Shown in pieces: positions 44,331 through 53,525 of a DNA stretch of 64,000 nucleotides. Below the pieces are notes generated by a model. The model did no database searches and had not been told where the DNA came from. It saw nothing but the letters and a program-made list of their open reading frames with translations. A program made the translations under genes and the position numbers. The stretch is from CAUPWF01 sp963515125. GTDB taxonomy: Bacteria; Bacillota; Clostridia; Lachnospirales; Lachnospiraceae. The stretch is taken from contig JBQKKG010000003.1 in assembly GCA_052116865.1 (NCBI GenBank), positions 248,001-312,000 of the forward strand, in the 5' to 3' direction. Every line of letters starts with the position of its first letter. The stretch's first letter is position 1.

Positions 44331-45263
44331 TTATCCAAGAACCATCTTAGCCGCTCCACATATCCCTGCATCATTCCCCAATTGAGCCAATGCAAACTTC
44401 ACATCTTTATTAGCAAAAAAAGCCCTAGCTTGGTAGTTTTTTTCCACAAAAGATAATAATATCTGGCCTGCTTTTGAAACACCACCACCAATCACAATTA
44501 CTGCTGGATCTACCAACGTTGCAACATTGGCAAGAGCATATCCTAAATATTTACCAAATTCTTCTGCTATTTGTATGGCGACCTTGTCATCTTTTTTGAC
44601 AGCATCAAAAACTGATTTTGCACTTATGCAATTAGAGGTTAATATAGTAGGTTCTTCATTTGTTGATAAGTGTTTCTTGGCCAGTCTTACAATCCCAGTT
44701 GCGGATGCATATTGCTCCAAGCACCCCTTATTACCACAACCACAACGGTCCTTCTCATTGTAATTAACACAAAGATGACCTATCTCGCCTCCTGCTCCAT
44801 GATATCCTGCAACAACATGTCCATTGTTGATAATTCCGCCTCCCACACCTGTCCCAAGTGTTACCATAATGAGGTTTTGATAGCCAATTCCACCTCCTAG
44901 CCACATTTCTCCTAGTGCTGCTACGTTGGCATCATTTCCTACTACTACTGCAAGGCCCGTAAGCTCCGCTAACTCAAGACGCACTTCTTTGTATTTCCAT
45001 CCTAAATTAGCAGATCCATTAACTATTCCCTCCTCCGAAACTGGTGCAGGCACCCCTACACCAATTCCGATAATTTGTTCCTTATCTAACTGAAGCTCTT
45101 TTATTTTTTGCTGAATAGATCTGCTGACATCTGGTAGAATTGCCTTACCTTCATCTTCTGTATGGGTTTTAATTTCCCATTTTTCTATTAACTTTCCATT
45201 ATCTTCAAACAGCCCCATCTTTACTGTTGTTCCTCCAATATCTACACCAAAACAATACTTCAT
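44331..45263 (-). CDS. glcK: ROK family glucokinase
   Basis: It phosphorylates glucose entering without the PTS. The 310-residue protein has the ATP motif DIGGTTVKMGLF at 8-19, NDANVAALGEMW near 105, and the ROK zinc site, His in GEIGHLCV followed by the cysteines of CGCGNKGC. Family proteins can also be repressors; no DNA-binding domain is present here, so kinase is favoured. The start has CTAGGAGG. It follows hprK by 9 bases in the uvrC-hprK-glcK arrangement known from clostridia. Confidence 0.93.
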   Translation of the reverse strand: MKYCFGVDIGGTTVKMGLFEDNGKLIEKWEIKTHTEDEGKAILPDVSRSIQQKIKELQLDKEQIIGIGVGVPAPVSEEGIVNGSANLGWKYKEVRLELAELTGLAVVVGNDANVAALGEMWLGGGIGYQNLIMVTLGTGVGGGIINNGHVVAGYHGAGGEIGHLCVNYNEKDRCGCGNKGCLEQYASATGIVRLAKKHLSTNEEPTILTSNCISAKSVFDAVKKDDKVAIQIAEEFGKYLGYALANVATLVDPAVIVIGGGVSKAGQILLSFVEKNYQARAFFANKDVKFALAQLGNDAGICGAAKMVLG

Positions 45264-45272
45264 GTTTTCCTC

Positions 45273-46199
45273 CTAGTCCTTTTTAATTAAATTCTCTTGT
45301 ACGCGTCTGTATAACTCTTGGGCGGCATTGTATCCCATTTGCTTTTGCCTATGGTTTACAGATGCTGATTCCACAATAATTGCAAGATTTCTACCAGGTC
45401 TAATAGGTATCGAATGGCAAACAACTTTGTTACCTAAAAATTCCGTATATTCTTCTTCCAATCCAAGTCTGTCATATTCCTTCTCTCGATTCCAATCTTC
45501 CAACGTAATAACAAGATCTATATTCTGTGTTTCTCTAACACTCTGCACACCAAATAATGTCTTCACATCTACAATTCCAATTCCTCTTAGTTCAATAAAA
45601 TGTCTCGTAATATCAGGAGCAGTTCCTACTAGGGTATCGTCACTAACTTTATGAATCTCAACTACATCATCTGTTACAAGGCGATGTCCTCGCTTAATGA
45701 GCTCTAGTGCTGCTTCACTTTTACCAATACCACTTTCGCCCATAATCAGTACTCCCACTCCATATACATCTACCAATACACCATGAATAGAAATACACGG
45801 CGCAAGTTCTACATTTAGCCAACGAATAATCTCTGCCATGAAAGATGATGTTTGTTTTTGAGTAGAAAATATAGGAACTCCTTTCCTCAGCGATTTCTCA
45901 ATTAGTGATTGATCCGGAACTAATTCCCGGCTAAATATGATACATGGAACATTATATGTTAACAACTGATCATAAATATCATTCTTTTTTTCTTCTGTAA
46001 GTGTCTCTAAATACGTATACTCAACATAACCTATTACTTGTACACGGTCTGATTCGAAATGATCAAAGAATCCAGTTAACTGTAGTGCTGGTCGGTTAAT
46101 ATCTGGCACCGTTACTCTACGTTCTGTAATGTCGATATTCGAAGTAAGGTTCTTTAAGTTCATTTTTTCTACAAGTTTTTGTAATTTTACACCTTTCAT
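45273..46199 (-). CDS. hprK: HPr kinase/phosphorylase
   Basis: HprK phosphorylates Ser46 of HPr in response to fructose-1,6-bisphosphate and so drives carbon catabolite control. The 308-residue protein has an N-terminal domain (1-130), His139 in IHGVLVDVYG, Walker A GESGIGKS at 154-161, and the HprK signature region LRGIGIVDVKTLFG near 205, followed by SIPIRPGRNLAIIVE. Start has AAAAGGAG. It lies between uvrC and the glucokinase. Its target HPr is at the left edge of the window, with Ser46 intact. Confidence 0.96.
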   Translation of the reverse strand: MKGVKLQKLVEKMNLKNLTSNIDITERRVTVPDINRPALQLTGFFDHFESDRVQVIGYVEYTYLETLTEEKKNDIYDQLLTYNVPCIIFSRELVPDQSLIEKSLRKGVPIFSTQKQTSSFMAEIIRWLNVELAPCISIHGVLVDVYGVGVLIMGESGIGKSEAALELIKRGHRLVTDDVVEIHKVSDDTLVGTAPDITRHFIELRGIGIVDVKTLFGVQSVRETQNIDLVITLEDWNREKEYDRLGLEEEYTEFLGNKVVCHSIPIRPGRNLAIIVESASVNHRQKQMGYNAAQELYRRVQENLIKKD

Positions 46200-46234
46200 A
46201 TCCGTCTCCTTTTATTTTTTGTCTTAGTATAACA

Positions 46235-48085
46235 TCAATGAAAAAAATTGTACACGTCCTTTGCTGATTTTTCATTCATTGTTGATAACTGCTTTAATTC
46301 TTCTACTGTTGCACCTTTTATTTCTTCTATGCTTGCATAATGTTTCATCAAATCTTTCCTTCTAGCATCTCCTACTCCCGGTATGTCATCCAATATAGAA
46401 TGTACTTGCCCCTGACTACGCAATTTCCTATGAAATTCAATGGCAAACCTATGTGCTTCATCTTGTATTCTTGTAATTAATCGGAATCCTTCTGATGCTT
46501 TGTCTATCTCAATTTCTTGGTTGCAGTAATATAACCCTCTTGTTCTGTGATGATCGTCCTTTACCATACCACAAACGGGTATGTGAATATTTAATTTATC
46601 CAATACTTGTAATGCAATATTCACTTGTCCCTTCCCACCATCCATCATGATTAAGTCCGGAAAGCTTATGAAGCTGCCAAACTCTTTCTTTTCATTTAAC
46701 TCGGTTAATCCATGTTGAAATCTTCTTGTAAGAACTTCTTCCATAGATGCATAATCATCTGCACCTTGTACACCCCTAATTTTAAATTTTCTATAATCAT
46801 TTCGCTTAGGTTTCCCACGTTCATAGACAATCATAGATCCAACAGAAGCAAAGCCATTCGTATTGGAAATATCAAATGCTTCAATTCGTAATATTTGATT
46901 CAAACCAAGGAGTTCTTCAATTTCTTTTACTGCTCCTATCGTTCTCCCTTCTTCTCTTTTTAAGCGCTCTTTATCCGTACTCAATACCAGCTGTGCATTC
47001 TTTCTAGCCAGCTCTACTAACTTTTCTTTCGATCCTTTTTTGGGAATCCGAATATATACTTTATGTCCCCTTTTTCCCGAAAGCCACTCTTGAATAACGT
47101 CTACCTCTTTTATCTCCTCTTGCAGCATAAGTTCTCCCGGTATATATGGCGTCCCCGCATAAAATTGCTTTATAAAACTAGTCAGCAATTCACCTTTAGT
47201 CTCACCCTCAATATTCTTAAGATAGAAATGATCTCTTCCAATTAAACGTCCTCCCCGGATAAAAAACACTTGAACTACTGCATCTGTTTCCTCTGTAGCA
47301 ATTGCTAAGATGTCCCTGTCTTCCCCATCACTATTTGTTATCTTTTGTTTTTGAGCAATTTGTTTCACACTTGTTAATAAATCTCTATATTCTATGGCCT
47401 TTTCAAATTCCATTTCCTCCGACATACGAAGCATCTTATGTTCCAATTCCTTAATGATTGTATCAAAATTGCCATTCAAAAAATGAATTGCTTCCTCAAT
47501 TGATTTCTTATAATCTTCTTGAGATATATAACCTTGGCATGGTGCCTTACATTGTTTGATATGATAATTCAAACATGGACGTTCCTTTCCTGTATCTCTG
47601 GGAAGGTTTCTATTGCAGCTTCTAATATTATATAGTTTGCGGATTAAATCTATGGTATCCTTTACAGCTGTTGCACTTGTGTATGGGCCAAAGTACTTTG
47701 CTCTATCTTTGACTATCCTTCTTGCAAATAATATTCGGGGATACTCCTCATCTACAGTCACTTTAATAAAGGGATAAGATTTGTCATCCATCAACATTGT
47801 ATTATATTTAGGATGATGCTCTTTAATAAGATTACACTCTAAAACCAAAGCTTCTAACTCAGAATCCGTCACAATATATTCAAACCTAGTGATATGAGAC
47901 ACCATTTGCTCAATTTTAGCTCCCTTATTCCTACTTGACTGAAAGTACTGTCTCACTCGATTCTTTAAACTTATAGCTTTACCCACATAGATAATCTGAT
48001 CCCTTTCATCATGCATCAAATATACTCCCGGCTTTTGGGGTAATTTTTTCAACTCTTCCATTATATTAAAATTATTATTATCCAT
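46235..48085 (-). CDS. uvrC: Excinuclease ABC subunit C
   Basis: UvrC makes the two incisions of nucleotide excision repair. The 616-residue protein has the GIY-YIG nuclease (KPGVYLMHDERDQIIYVGKA near 18-38), the UVR motif (FEKAIEYRDLLTSV near 209-222) contacting UvrB, the RNase-H-like second nuclease with FDISNTNG and MMDGGKGQ, and a C-terminal helix-hairpin-helix (IPGVGDARRKDLM). The start is unusual: neither the ATG at 48085 nor the next one has a Shine-Dalgarno sequence, and a perfect -10 lies 6 bases before the first ATG. A leaderless message is therefore likely. It precedes hprK and glcK. Confidence 0.95.
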   Translation of the reverse strand: MDNNNFNIMEELKKLPQKPGVYLMHDERDQIIYVGKAISLKNRVRQYFQSSRNKGAKIEQMVSHITRFEYIVTDSELEALVLECNLIKEHHPKYNTMLMDDKSYPFIKVTVDEEYPRILFARRIVKDRAKYFGPYTSATAVKDTIDLIRKLYNIRSCNRNLPRDTGKERPCLNYHIKQCKAPCQGYISQEDYKKSIEEAIHFLNGNFDTIIKELEHKMLRMSEEMEFEKAIEYRDLLTSVKQIAQKQKITNSDGEDRDILAIATEETDAVVQVFFIRGGRLIGRDHFYLKNIEGETKGELLTSFIKQFYAGTPYIPGELMLQEEIKEVDVIQEWLSGKRGHKVYIRIPKKGSKEKLVELARKNAQLVLSTDKERLKREEGRTIGAVKEIEELLGLNQILRIEAFDISNTNGFASVGSMIVYERGKPKRNDYRKFKIRGVQGADDYASMEEVLTRRFQHGLTELNEKKEFGSFISFPDLIMMDGGKGQVNIALQVLDKLNIHIPVCGMVKDDHHRTRGLYYCNQEIEIDKASEGFRLITRIQDEAHRFAIEFHRKLRSQGQVHSILDDIPGVGDARRKDLMKHYASIEEIKGATVEELKQLSTMNEKSAKDVYNFFH

Positions 48086-48091
48086 AGTCTT

Positions 48092-48120
48092 ATTATAATC
48101 GTAAATGCAATTAAGGACAA
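48092..48120 (-). promoter_or_regulatory. Promoter of uvrC with -35 inside a palindromic element
   Basis: TTGTCC (48120-48115) and TATAAT (48097-48092) are separated by exactly 17 bases on the minus strand. The -10 ends 6 bases before the uvrC ATG at 48085, so transcription should start at or next to it. The -35 belongs to the left arm of the element 48109-48144. Confidence 0.65.
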
Positions 48121-48144
48121 GACTAATCAGTCTTGTCCTTAATT
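48109..48144. repeat. Perfect 16-pair palindromic element between ftsH and uvrC
   Basis: Arms 48109-48124 and 48129-48144 pair completely around loop AATC. The ends AATTAAGGAC resemble the AATTAGGGAC ends of the other copies. It starts 4 bases after the ftsH stop codon. No T-run follows. The sequence also supplies the -35 of the uvrC promoter. Confidence 0.7.
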
Positions 48145-48147
48145 ATA

Positions 48148-50040
48148 TTAAATTTCTGTCTTACTGAAATCCTCTGATTCTTCCAATCCATTTACTTCTC
48201 GAAATATCTTCATAAACTCTTTTCCAGTAATTGTTTCCTTTTCAATAAGAAACGCAGCGATCTTATCAAGTGCATCTCTATTTTCCAGAAGCAGTCTCTT
48301 TGCTTCTTCGTAAGCATCTTTTAGCATCTTCATTACTTCTAAATCAATCTCTGCTGCAGTTGCCTCTCCACAATTGGACACAGCACGTCCATCTAAGTAT
48401 TTATGTTGCACAGACTCCAAACCAATGAGCCCAAATTTTTCAGACATACCATATTGAGTAATCATAGAACGTGCAATTTGAGTTGCTTTCTCGATATCAT
48501 TGGATGCTCCTGTTGTTACAGTTTCAAATATTATTTCTTCTGCAGCACGCCCTGCAAGGAATCCAACCAGCATGGCTTCTAACTCTTTCTTTGTATTCAA
48601 GAACTTCTCTTCTTCAGGTGTCTGCATGACATACCCGAGTGCTCCCATTGTCCTTGGTACAATCGTTATTTTCTGAACTGGTTCTGAATCCTTTTGCAAA
48701 GCACTAACAAGTGCATGCCCAACTTCATGATAAGAAACAATACGCCGCTCTTCTTCATTCATAATACGGTCTTTCTTTTCTTTCCCAACTAGAACAACTT
48801 CTACTGCTTCAAACAAGTCAGACTGTGCCACCACTTTTCTGCCACACTTTACCGCATTAATCGCCGCTTCATTAATCATATTCGCTAAATCTGATCCTAC
48901 TGCCCCTGATGTTGCTAGTGCAATGGCCTCTAAGTCCACAGTTTCATCCATCTTCACATCTTTTGAATGAACCTTCAGAACATCTATGCGGCCTTTCAAG
49001 TCCGGCTTATCTACAATAATTCTTCTATCAAATCGTCCTGGACGCAACAACGCCGGATCTAAGATCTCAGGTCTATTTGTTGCTGCTAATAACAATAACC
49101 CTTTGTCAGTATCAAATCCATCCATTTCTGCTAGAAGCTGGTTCAGAGTTTGTTCTCGCTCATCATTGCTTCCCATAGCATTATCACGGCTTTTTCCAAT
49201 TGCATCAATCTCATCAATAAAAATAATACATGGTGCCATTTTCTGAGCTTCTTTAAATAAATCACGTACTCTAGAAGCTCCAACCCCTACATACATTTCT
49301 ACAAATGCGGAACCTGATAGAGAAAAGAATGGAACCTTTGCCTCCCCTGCTACAGCCTTCGCTAATAACGTCTTTCCAGTTCCTGGAGGGCCTACCAAAA
49401 GAGCACCCTTAGGAAGTTTTGCACCTATTCCTGTGTATTTCCCCGGATTATGCAAAAAATCAACAACTTCCTGCAATGATTCCTTCGCCTCATTTTGCCC
49501 TGCTACATCTTTGAATGTAACACCTGTTTCTTTTTCCACATATAACTTAGCATTACTTTTACCTACCCCCATCATGCCACCGCCTTTTGACATACGGCGC
49601 ATAACAAAACTTAATCCAATCCAAATGACTGCAAATGGTAAAATTACGCTAATGAACATATTAAATAACATTGCAGAAGTTGAATCCGGTATCACCTGCC
49701 CATAATCAATCCCTGCCTTATATAAACGTTCCGATAGTGTCTCATCTTTCACAATACCGGTATAATAAGTCACCGTAATGCCTGGCGTCTTTTGTTCTTT
49801 TGGTGTAATGACTAATCGGTCACTGTCAATTTCCACCTTTTCAACTTTTTCATCATCAACCATCTTTAGAAATTTACTATATGTAATTTCCTTGGATGTC
49901 GTGTCTTGCATAAATTGATAAAGTCCTAAAACTAACAAACCTGTAATTAATGTAGTCATAATAATAATACTAATACCCTGCTTATTGTTCTTGGGATTTT
50001 TATTATTATTGTTATTATTTCTATTCTGGTTATTATCCAT
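48148..50040 (-). CDS. ftsH: Membrane ATP-dependent zinc protease FtsH
   Basis: FtsH degrades membrane and regulatory proteins. The 630-residue protein has an Asn-rich N-terminus, two membrane helices (about 24-44 and 118-145), the AAA+ module with Walker A GPPGTGKT, Walker B IIFIDEIDAIG and the SRH region ATNRPEILDPALLRPGRFD, and the zinc site HEVGH in VSYHEVGHALV. The longest frame begins 22 codons earlier, but GGAGGA lies before the ATG at 50040. It has a strong promoter at 50069-50097 and is followed by a palindromic element. Confidence 0.96.
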   Translation of the reverse strand: MDNNQNRNNNNNNKNPKNNKQGISIIIMTTLITGLLVLGLYQFMQDTTSKEITYSKFLKMVDDEKVEKVEIDSDRLVITPKEQKTPGITVTYYTGIVKDETLSERLYKAGIDYGQVIPDSTSAMLFNMFISVILPFAVIWIGLSFVMRRMSKGGGMMGVGKSNAKLYVEKETGVTFKDVAGQNEAKESLQEVVDFLHNPGKYTGIGAKLPKGALLVGPPGTGKTLLAKAVAGEAKVPFFSLSGSAFVEMYVGVGASRVRDLFKEAQKMAPCIIFIDEIDAIGKSRDNAMGSNDEREQTLNQLLAEMDGFDTDKGLLLLAATNRPEILDPALLRPGRFDRRIIVDKPDLKGRIDVLKVHSKDVKMDETVDLEAIALATSGAVGSDLANMINEAAINAVKCGRKVVAQSDLFEAVEVVLVGKEKKDRIMNEEERRIVSYHEVGHALVSALQKDSEPVQKITIVPRTMGALGYVMQTPEEEKFLNTKKELEAMLVGFLAGRAAEEIIFETVTTGASNDIEKATQIARSMITQYGMSEKFGLIGLESVQHKYLDGRAVSNCGEATAAEIDLEVMKMLKDAYEEAKRLLLENRDALDKIAAFLIEKETITGKEFMKIFREVNGLEESEDFSKTEI

Positions 50041-50068
50041 TTCTATCCTCCTACGTATTGTCTTCTTT

Positions 50069-50097
50069 ATTATAAGGATACCCCACTTATAAATCAA
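50069..50097 (-). promoter_or_regulatory. Promoter of ftsH
   Basis: TTGATT (50097-50092) and TATAAT (50074-50069) are separated by 17 bases on the minus strand. The start codon is 29 bases beyond the -10. Confidence 0.75.
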
Positions 50098-50134
50098 TAA
50101 AAACATTGTGAAATGAAGTCCGCAATTCTAAATC

Positions 50135-50163
50135 TTTTCTAAACTTCATTTTTGTAGTATAAT
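50135..50163 (+). promoter_or_regulatory. Promoter of the DUF1846 gene
   Basis: TTTTCT (50135-50140) and TATAAT (50158-50163) are 17 bases apart on the plus strand, 58 bases before the start at 50221. The -35 is weak. Confidence 0.45.
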
Positions 50164-50220
50164 ATTTTTTGTAGTGCTTATGCTGAAATTAAATTTAATA
50201 TACAAAAGGATGGTTTATTT

Positions 50221-51699
50221 ATGAAAATAGGATTCGACAACAAAAAATATCTATCTATGCAATCCGAACATATTCGCGAACGCATTAACCAATTTGACAA
50301 TAAGTTATATCTTGAGTTTGGTGGTAAACTTTTTGACGATTATCATGCTTCTCGCGTGCTTCCAGGGTTTGCCCCAGATAGTAAACTTCGACTGCTTATG
50401 CAACTATCAGACCAAGCAGAAATCGTAATTGTAATTAGTGCCGGTGACATTGAAAAAAATAAAGTACGTGGCGATTTAGGAATCACATATGATTCAGATG
50501 TCCTTCGTTTAATGGATGCATTTAAAGATAAGGGTCTCTTTGTTGGCAGCGTTGTTATTACTCAATATGCTGGACAAAGCAGTGCTAATCTATTCAAAAC
50601 TCGATTAGAAAAATTAGGAATTAAAGTATATACTCACTTCGCCATCGAAGGCTATCCTTCTAATATCCCGCTAATTGTAAGCGATGATGGGTATGGTAAA
50701 AATGATTATATCGAAACTTCAAGACCCTTGGTAATCATTACCGCTCCTGGGCCTGGAAGTGGCAAGATGGCAACTTGTCTATCACAACTTTATCATGAAC
50801 ATAAGAGAGGTATTAATGCTGGTTACGCTAAATTTGAGACATTTCCAATTTGGAACATTCCTTTAAAGCATCCAGTGAATCTCGCATATGAAGCAGCCAC
50901 TGCTGACTTAAATGATGTGAATATGATTGATCCGTTTCACCTAGAAGCTTATGGTATTACTACTGTCAATTATAATCGTGATGTAGAAATTTTCCCTGTA
51001 TTGGGTGCTATTTTTGAACGAATATACGGGAAGAATCCTTACAAATCCCCAACAGATATGGGTGTCAATATGGCCGGAAATTGTATTGTCGATGACACGA
51101 TCTGTAAAAATGCTTCCAAGCAAGAAATTATTCGTCGTTACTATCATTCCTTAAATAATTTATTGGAAGGTAATTGTTTGGAGGAGGAAGTTTTCAAAAT
51201 CGAATTACTAATGAAGCAAGCTAACATAACCGTACATGATCGCTCTGTTGTAGATAGCGCTTTACAACGGGCCGCCGCAACAGAAGCACCCGCTGCTGCT
51301 TTAGAACTTTCAGACGGAAGAATCATTACTGGTAAAACCAGCAACTTGTTAGGTGCATCGGCTGCTTTGATTTTAAACGTTCTAAAGGAACTAGCCGGTA
51401 TTGATCATTCAGAACATGTCATATCACCAACTGCAATCGAACCTATACAAACGTTAAAGACTAAATATCTTGGTAGCAAAAATCCTAGACTGCACATTGA
51501 CGAGGTGTTAATTGCACTTTCTATCAGTGCTGCTTCTAACCCAACTGCGCAGTTAGCATTAGAACAGATTCCAAAACTCGCTGGTTGCCAAGCACACACT
51601 TCAGTCATGTTAGCTGCCGTAGACGTAAAGCAATTCAAAAAATTATCTATTCAATTAACGTCAGAAGCTAAATATGAAAATAAAACAATTTACCACTAG
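50221..51699 (+). CDS. DUF1846 protein
   Basis: A 492-residue cytoplasmic protein of the DUF1846 family, common in Firmicutes and of unknown function. The N-terminal half starts MKIGFDNKKYLSMQSEHIRE and contains GFAPDSKLRLLMQLSDQAEI and a motif PGPGSGKMATCLSQLYHEH near 179-197 that looks like a nucleotide-binding loop. The C-terminal half is rich in small residues (SAAASNPTAQLAL). No signal peptide or membrane helix. The start follows AAAGGAT. It lies 147 bases upstream of pyrG on the same strand, separated by the leader hairpin. Confidence 0.85.
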   Translation: MKIGFDNKKYLSMQSEHIRERINQFDNKLYLEFGGKLFDDYHASRVLPGFAPDSKLRLLMQLSDQAEIVIVISAGDIEKNKVRGDLGITYDSDVLRLMDAFKDKGLFVGSVVITQYAGQSSANLFKTRLEKLGIKVYTHFAIEGYPSNIPLIVSDDGYGKNDYIETSRPLVIITAPGPGSGKMATCLSQLYHEHKRGINAGYAKFETFPIWNIPLKHPVNLAYEAATADLNDVNMIDPFHLEAYGITTVNYNRDVEIFPVLGAIFERIYGKNPYKSPTDMGVNMAGNCIVDDTICKNASKQEIIRRYYHSLNNLLEGNCLEEEVFKIELLMKQANITVHDRSVVDSALQRAAATEAPAAALELSDGRIITGKTSNLLGASAALILNVLKELAGIDHSEHVISPTAIEPIQTLKTKYLGSKNPRLHIDEVLIALSISAASNPTAQLALEQIPKLAGCQAHTSVMLAAVDVKQFKKLSIQLTSEAKYENKTIYH

Positions 51700-51769
51700 A
51701 TTTTTTTTTAATTATAGTGTATAATTCATAAGTATTTTATTAAGAACGTATGCAAAGGGGCAGACGAGC

Positions 51770-51793
51770 AAAGATAGAGATCCTTCTATCTTT
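51770..51793 (+). promoter_or_regulatory. Hairpin in the pyrG leader, possible attenuator
   Basis: AAAGATAGA (51770-51778) pairs perfectly with 51785-51793 around a 6-base loop and is followed within 30 bases by pyrimidine-rich tracts ending in TTTTTATTTT. A GGGG tract lies at 51757-51760. In other Firmicutes pyrG is controlled by an attenuator in its leader, by repeated G addition when CTP is low. Here no -10 is well placed before the GGGG tract, so that mechanism is not shown. Confidence 0.4.
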
Positions 51794-51846
51794 ACTTATT
51801 TGCTTCTTCTTTTTATTTTAATCTATTGCTTAAAGGAGGCGATTAT

Positions 51847-53445
51847 ATGTCAATTAAATATGTTTTTGTGACAGGAGGAGTTGTTTCTGGACTAGGGAAA
51901 GGGATTACCGCTGCATCGCTAGGACGTTTGCTCAAAGCACGTGGCTATTCAGTGACTATGCAGAAATTTGACCCCTATATCAATATCGACCCAGGAACTA
52001 TGAATCCTGTACAACACGGTGAAGTCTTTGTTACTGATGATGGTGCCGAAACTGATTTGGATTTAGGTCATTACGAGCGTTTTATAGACGAAAATTTAAC
52101 TAAGAATTCAAATGTAACCACTGGTAAAATCTATTGGTCTGTACTGCAAAAAGAACGACGCGGTGTGTTTGGTGGTGGAACGGTACAGGTAATTCCACAT
52201 ATCACCAACGAGATTAAAGACCGCTTCTATCGAGATGTCACAGAAAAAGATACAAAAATTGCGATTATTGAAGTAGGGGGAACCGTCGGCGATATTGAAA
52301 GCCAACCTTTTTTAGAAGCCATTAGACAATTTCAACATGATGTAGGACATGAAAATGCGATTCTAATTCATGTCACTTTAATTCCTTACCTAAAAGCATC
52401 CGGAGAATTGAAAACAAAACCTACCCAAGCAAGTGTGAAGGATTTACAAGGACTTGGCATACAACCTGATATCATTGTCTGCCGTTCTGAGCATCAGTTA
52501 GATCAAGGAATTAAAGATAAGATTGCCTTATTCTGTAATGTTCCCGCAAGCCGTGTATTGCAAAATTTAGACGTAGATTATCTATATGAAGCCCCACTGG
52601 CAATGGAGAAGGAACATCTTGCAGAAGTTGCATGCGAATGCTTACACTTAGAGTGTCCTTCCCCCGACTTGGCTGATTGGACTTCTATGGTAGATGCTCT
52701 TCACCATCCAACTGCCGAAGTTAACATTGCATTAGTTGGCAAATATATTCAATTACACGACGCCTATATCAGTGTCGTAGAAGCGTTAAAACATGGTGGT
52801 ATTGCAAGTCATGCAACTGTTAATATTCATTGGATCGATTCCGAACATCTATCAGACCAAAATGTAGGGGAACTCCTTAAAAATATTGACGGCATTTTAG
52901 TCCCTGGTGGCTTTGGACACCGTGGTATTGAAGGAAAGATTTCTGCAATTAAATATGCAAGAGAACATCGAAAACCATTTTTAGGATTATGTCTTGGAAT
53001 GCAATTATCCATCATTGAATTTGCTAGAAATGTGATTGGCTACAACGATGCACATAGTGTGGAATTAAAACCAGATACGACACATCCAGTTATACACCTT
53101 ATGCCCGATCAAAATGGAATTCAAGATATCGGTGGTACTTTAAGACTAGGTTCTTATCCTTGCATACTAAATCCAGAGTCTAAGGCATATCATTTATATG
53201 GAAAAAAATTAATTGAAGAAAGACACCGTCATCGTTATGAGGTGAATAATGATTATCGGAATGTTCTAGAGAAAAATGGGATGCTATTATCTGGACTTTC
53301 CCCAGACGGTAGGATTGTAGAAGTAATAGAACTGACAAATCATCCATGGTTTATTGCAACACAGGCACATCCCGAACTAAAATCAAGACCAAATAGACCA
53401 CATCCGTTATTTAAAGGATTTGTAGAAGCTGCATTAAATCAATAG
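51847..53445 (+). CDS. pyrG: CTP synthase
   Basis: It aminates UTP to CTP using glutamine. The 532-residue protein has the synthetase domain (1-265) with FVTGGVVSGLGKG at the N-terminus, and the class I glutamine amidotransferase domain (about 295-530) with the nucleophile in FLGLCLGMQLS and the His-Glu of ATQAHPEL. The longest frame starts 7 codons earlier, but AAAGGAGG stands before the ATG at 51847. It is followed by a hairpin terminator. Confidence 0.97.
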   Translation: MSIKYVFVTGGVVSGLGKGITAASLGRLLKARGYSVTMQKFDPYINIDPGTMNPVQHGEVFVTDDGAETDLDLGHYERFIDENLTKNSNVTTGKIYWSVLQKERRGVFGGGTVQVIPHITNEIKDRFYRDVTEKDTKIAIIEVGGTVGDIESQPFLEAIRQFQHDVGHENAILIHVTLIPYLKASGELKTKPTQASVKDLQGLGIQPDIIVCRSEHQLDQGIKDKIALFCNVPASRVLQNLDVDYLYEAPLAMEKEHLAEVACECLHLECPSPDLADWTSMVDALHHPTAEVNIALVGKYIQLHDAYISVVEALKHGGIASHATVNIHWIDSEHLSDQNVGELLKNIDGILVPGGFGHRGIEGKISAIKYAREHRKPFLGLCLGMQLSIIEFARNVIGYNDAHSVELKPDTTHPVIHLMPDQNGIQDIGGTLRLGSYPCILNPESKAYHLYGKKLIEERHRHRYEVNNDYRNVLEKNGMLLSGLSPDGRIVEVIELTNHPWFIATQAHPELKSRPNRPHPLFKGFVEAALNQ

Positions 53446-53450
53446 CATAT

Positions 53451-53496
53451 AAAATCACTGCGGATTACACTATATGATTGAATCCTCAGTGATTTT
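53451..53496. terminator. Terminator after pyrG
   Basis: A 16-pair stem with one mismatch (53451-53466 with 53481-53496) closes a 14-base loop and ends in TTTT. It lies between the convergent genes pyrG and lacI. Confidence 0.7.
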
Positions 53497-53525
53497 TATT
53501 ATATTGATATCCAATGGATTCCCCC

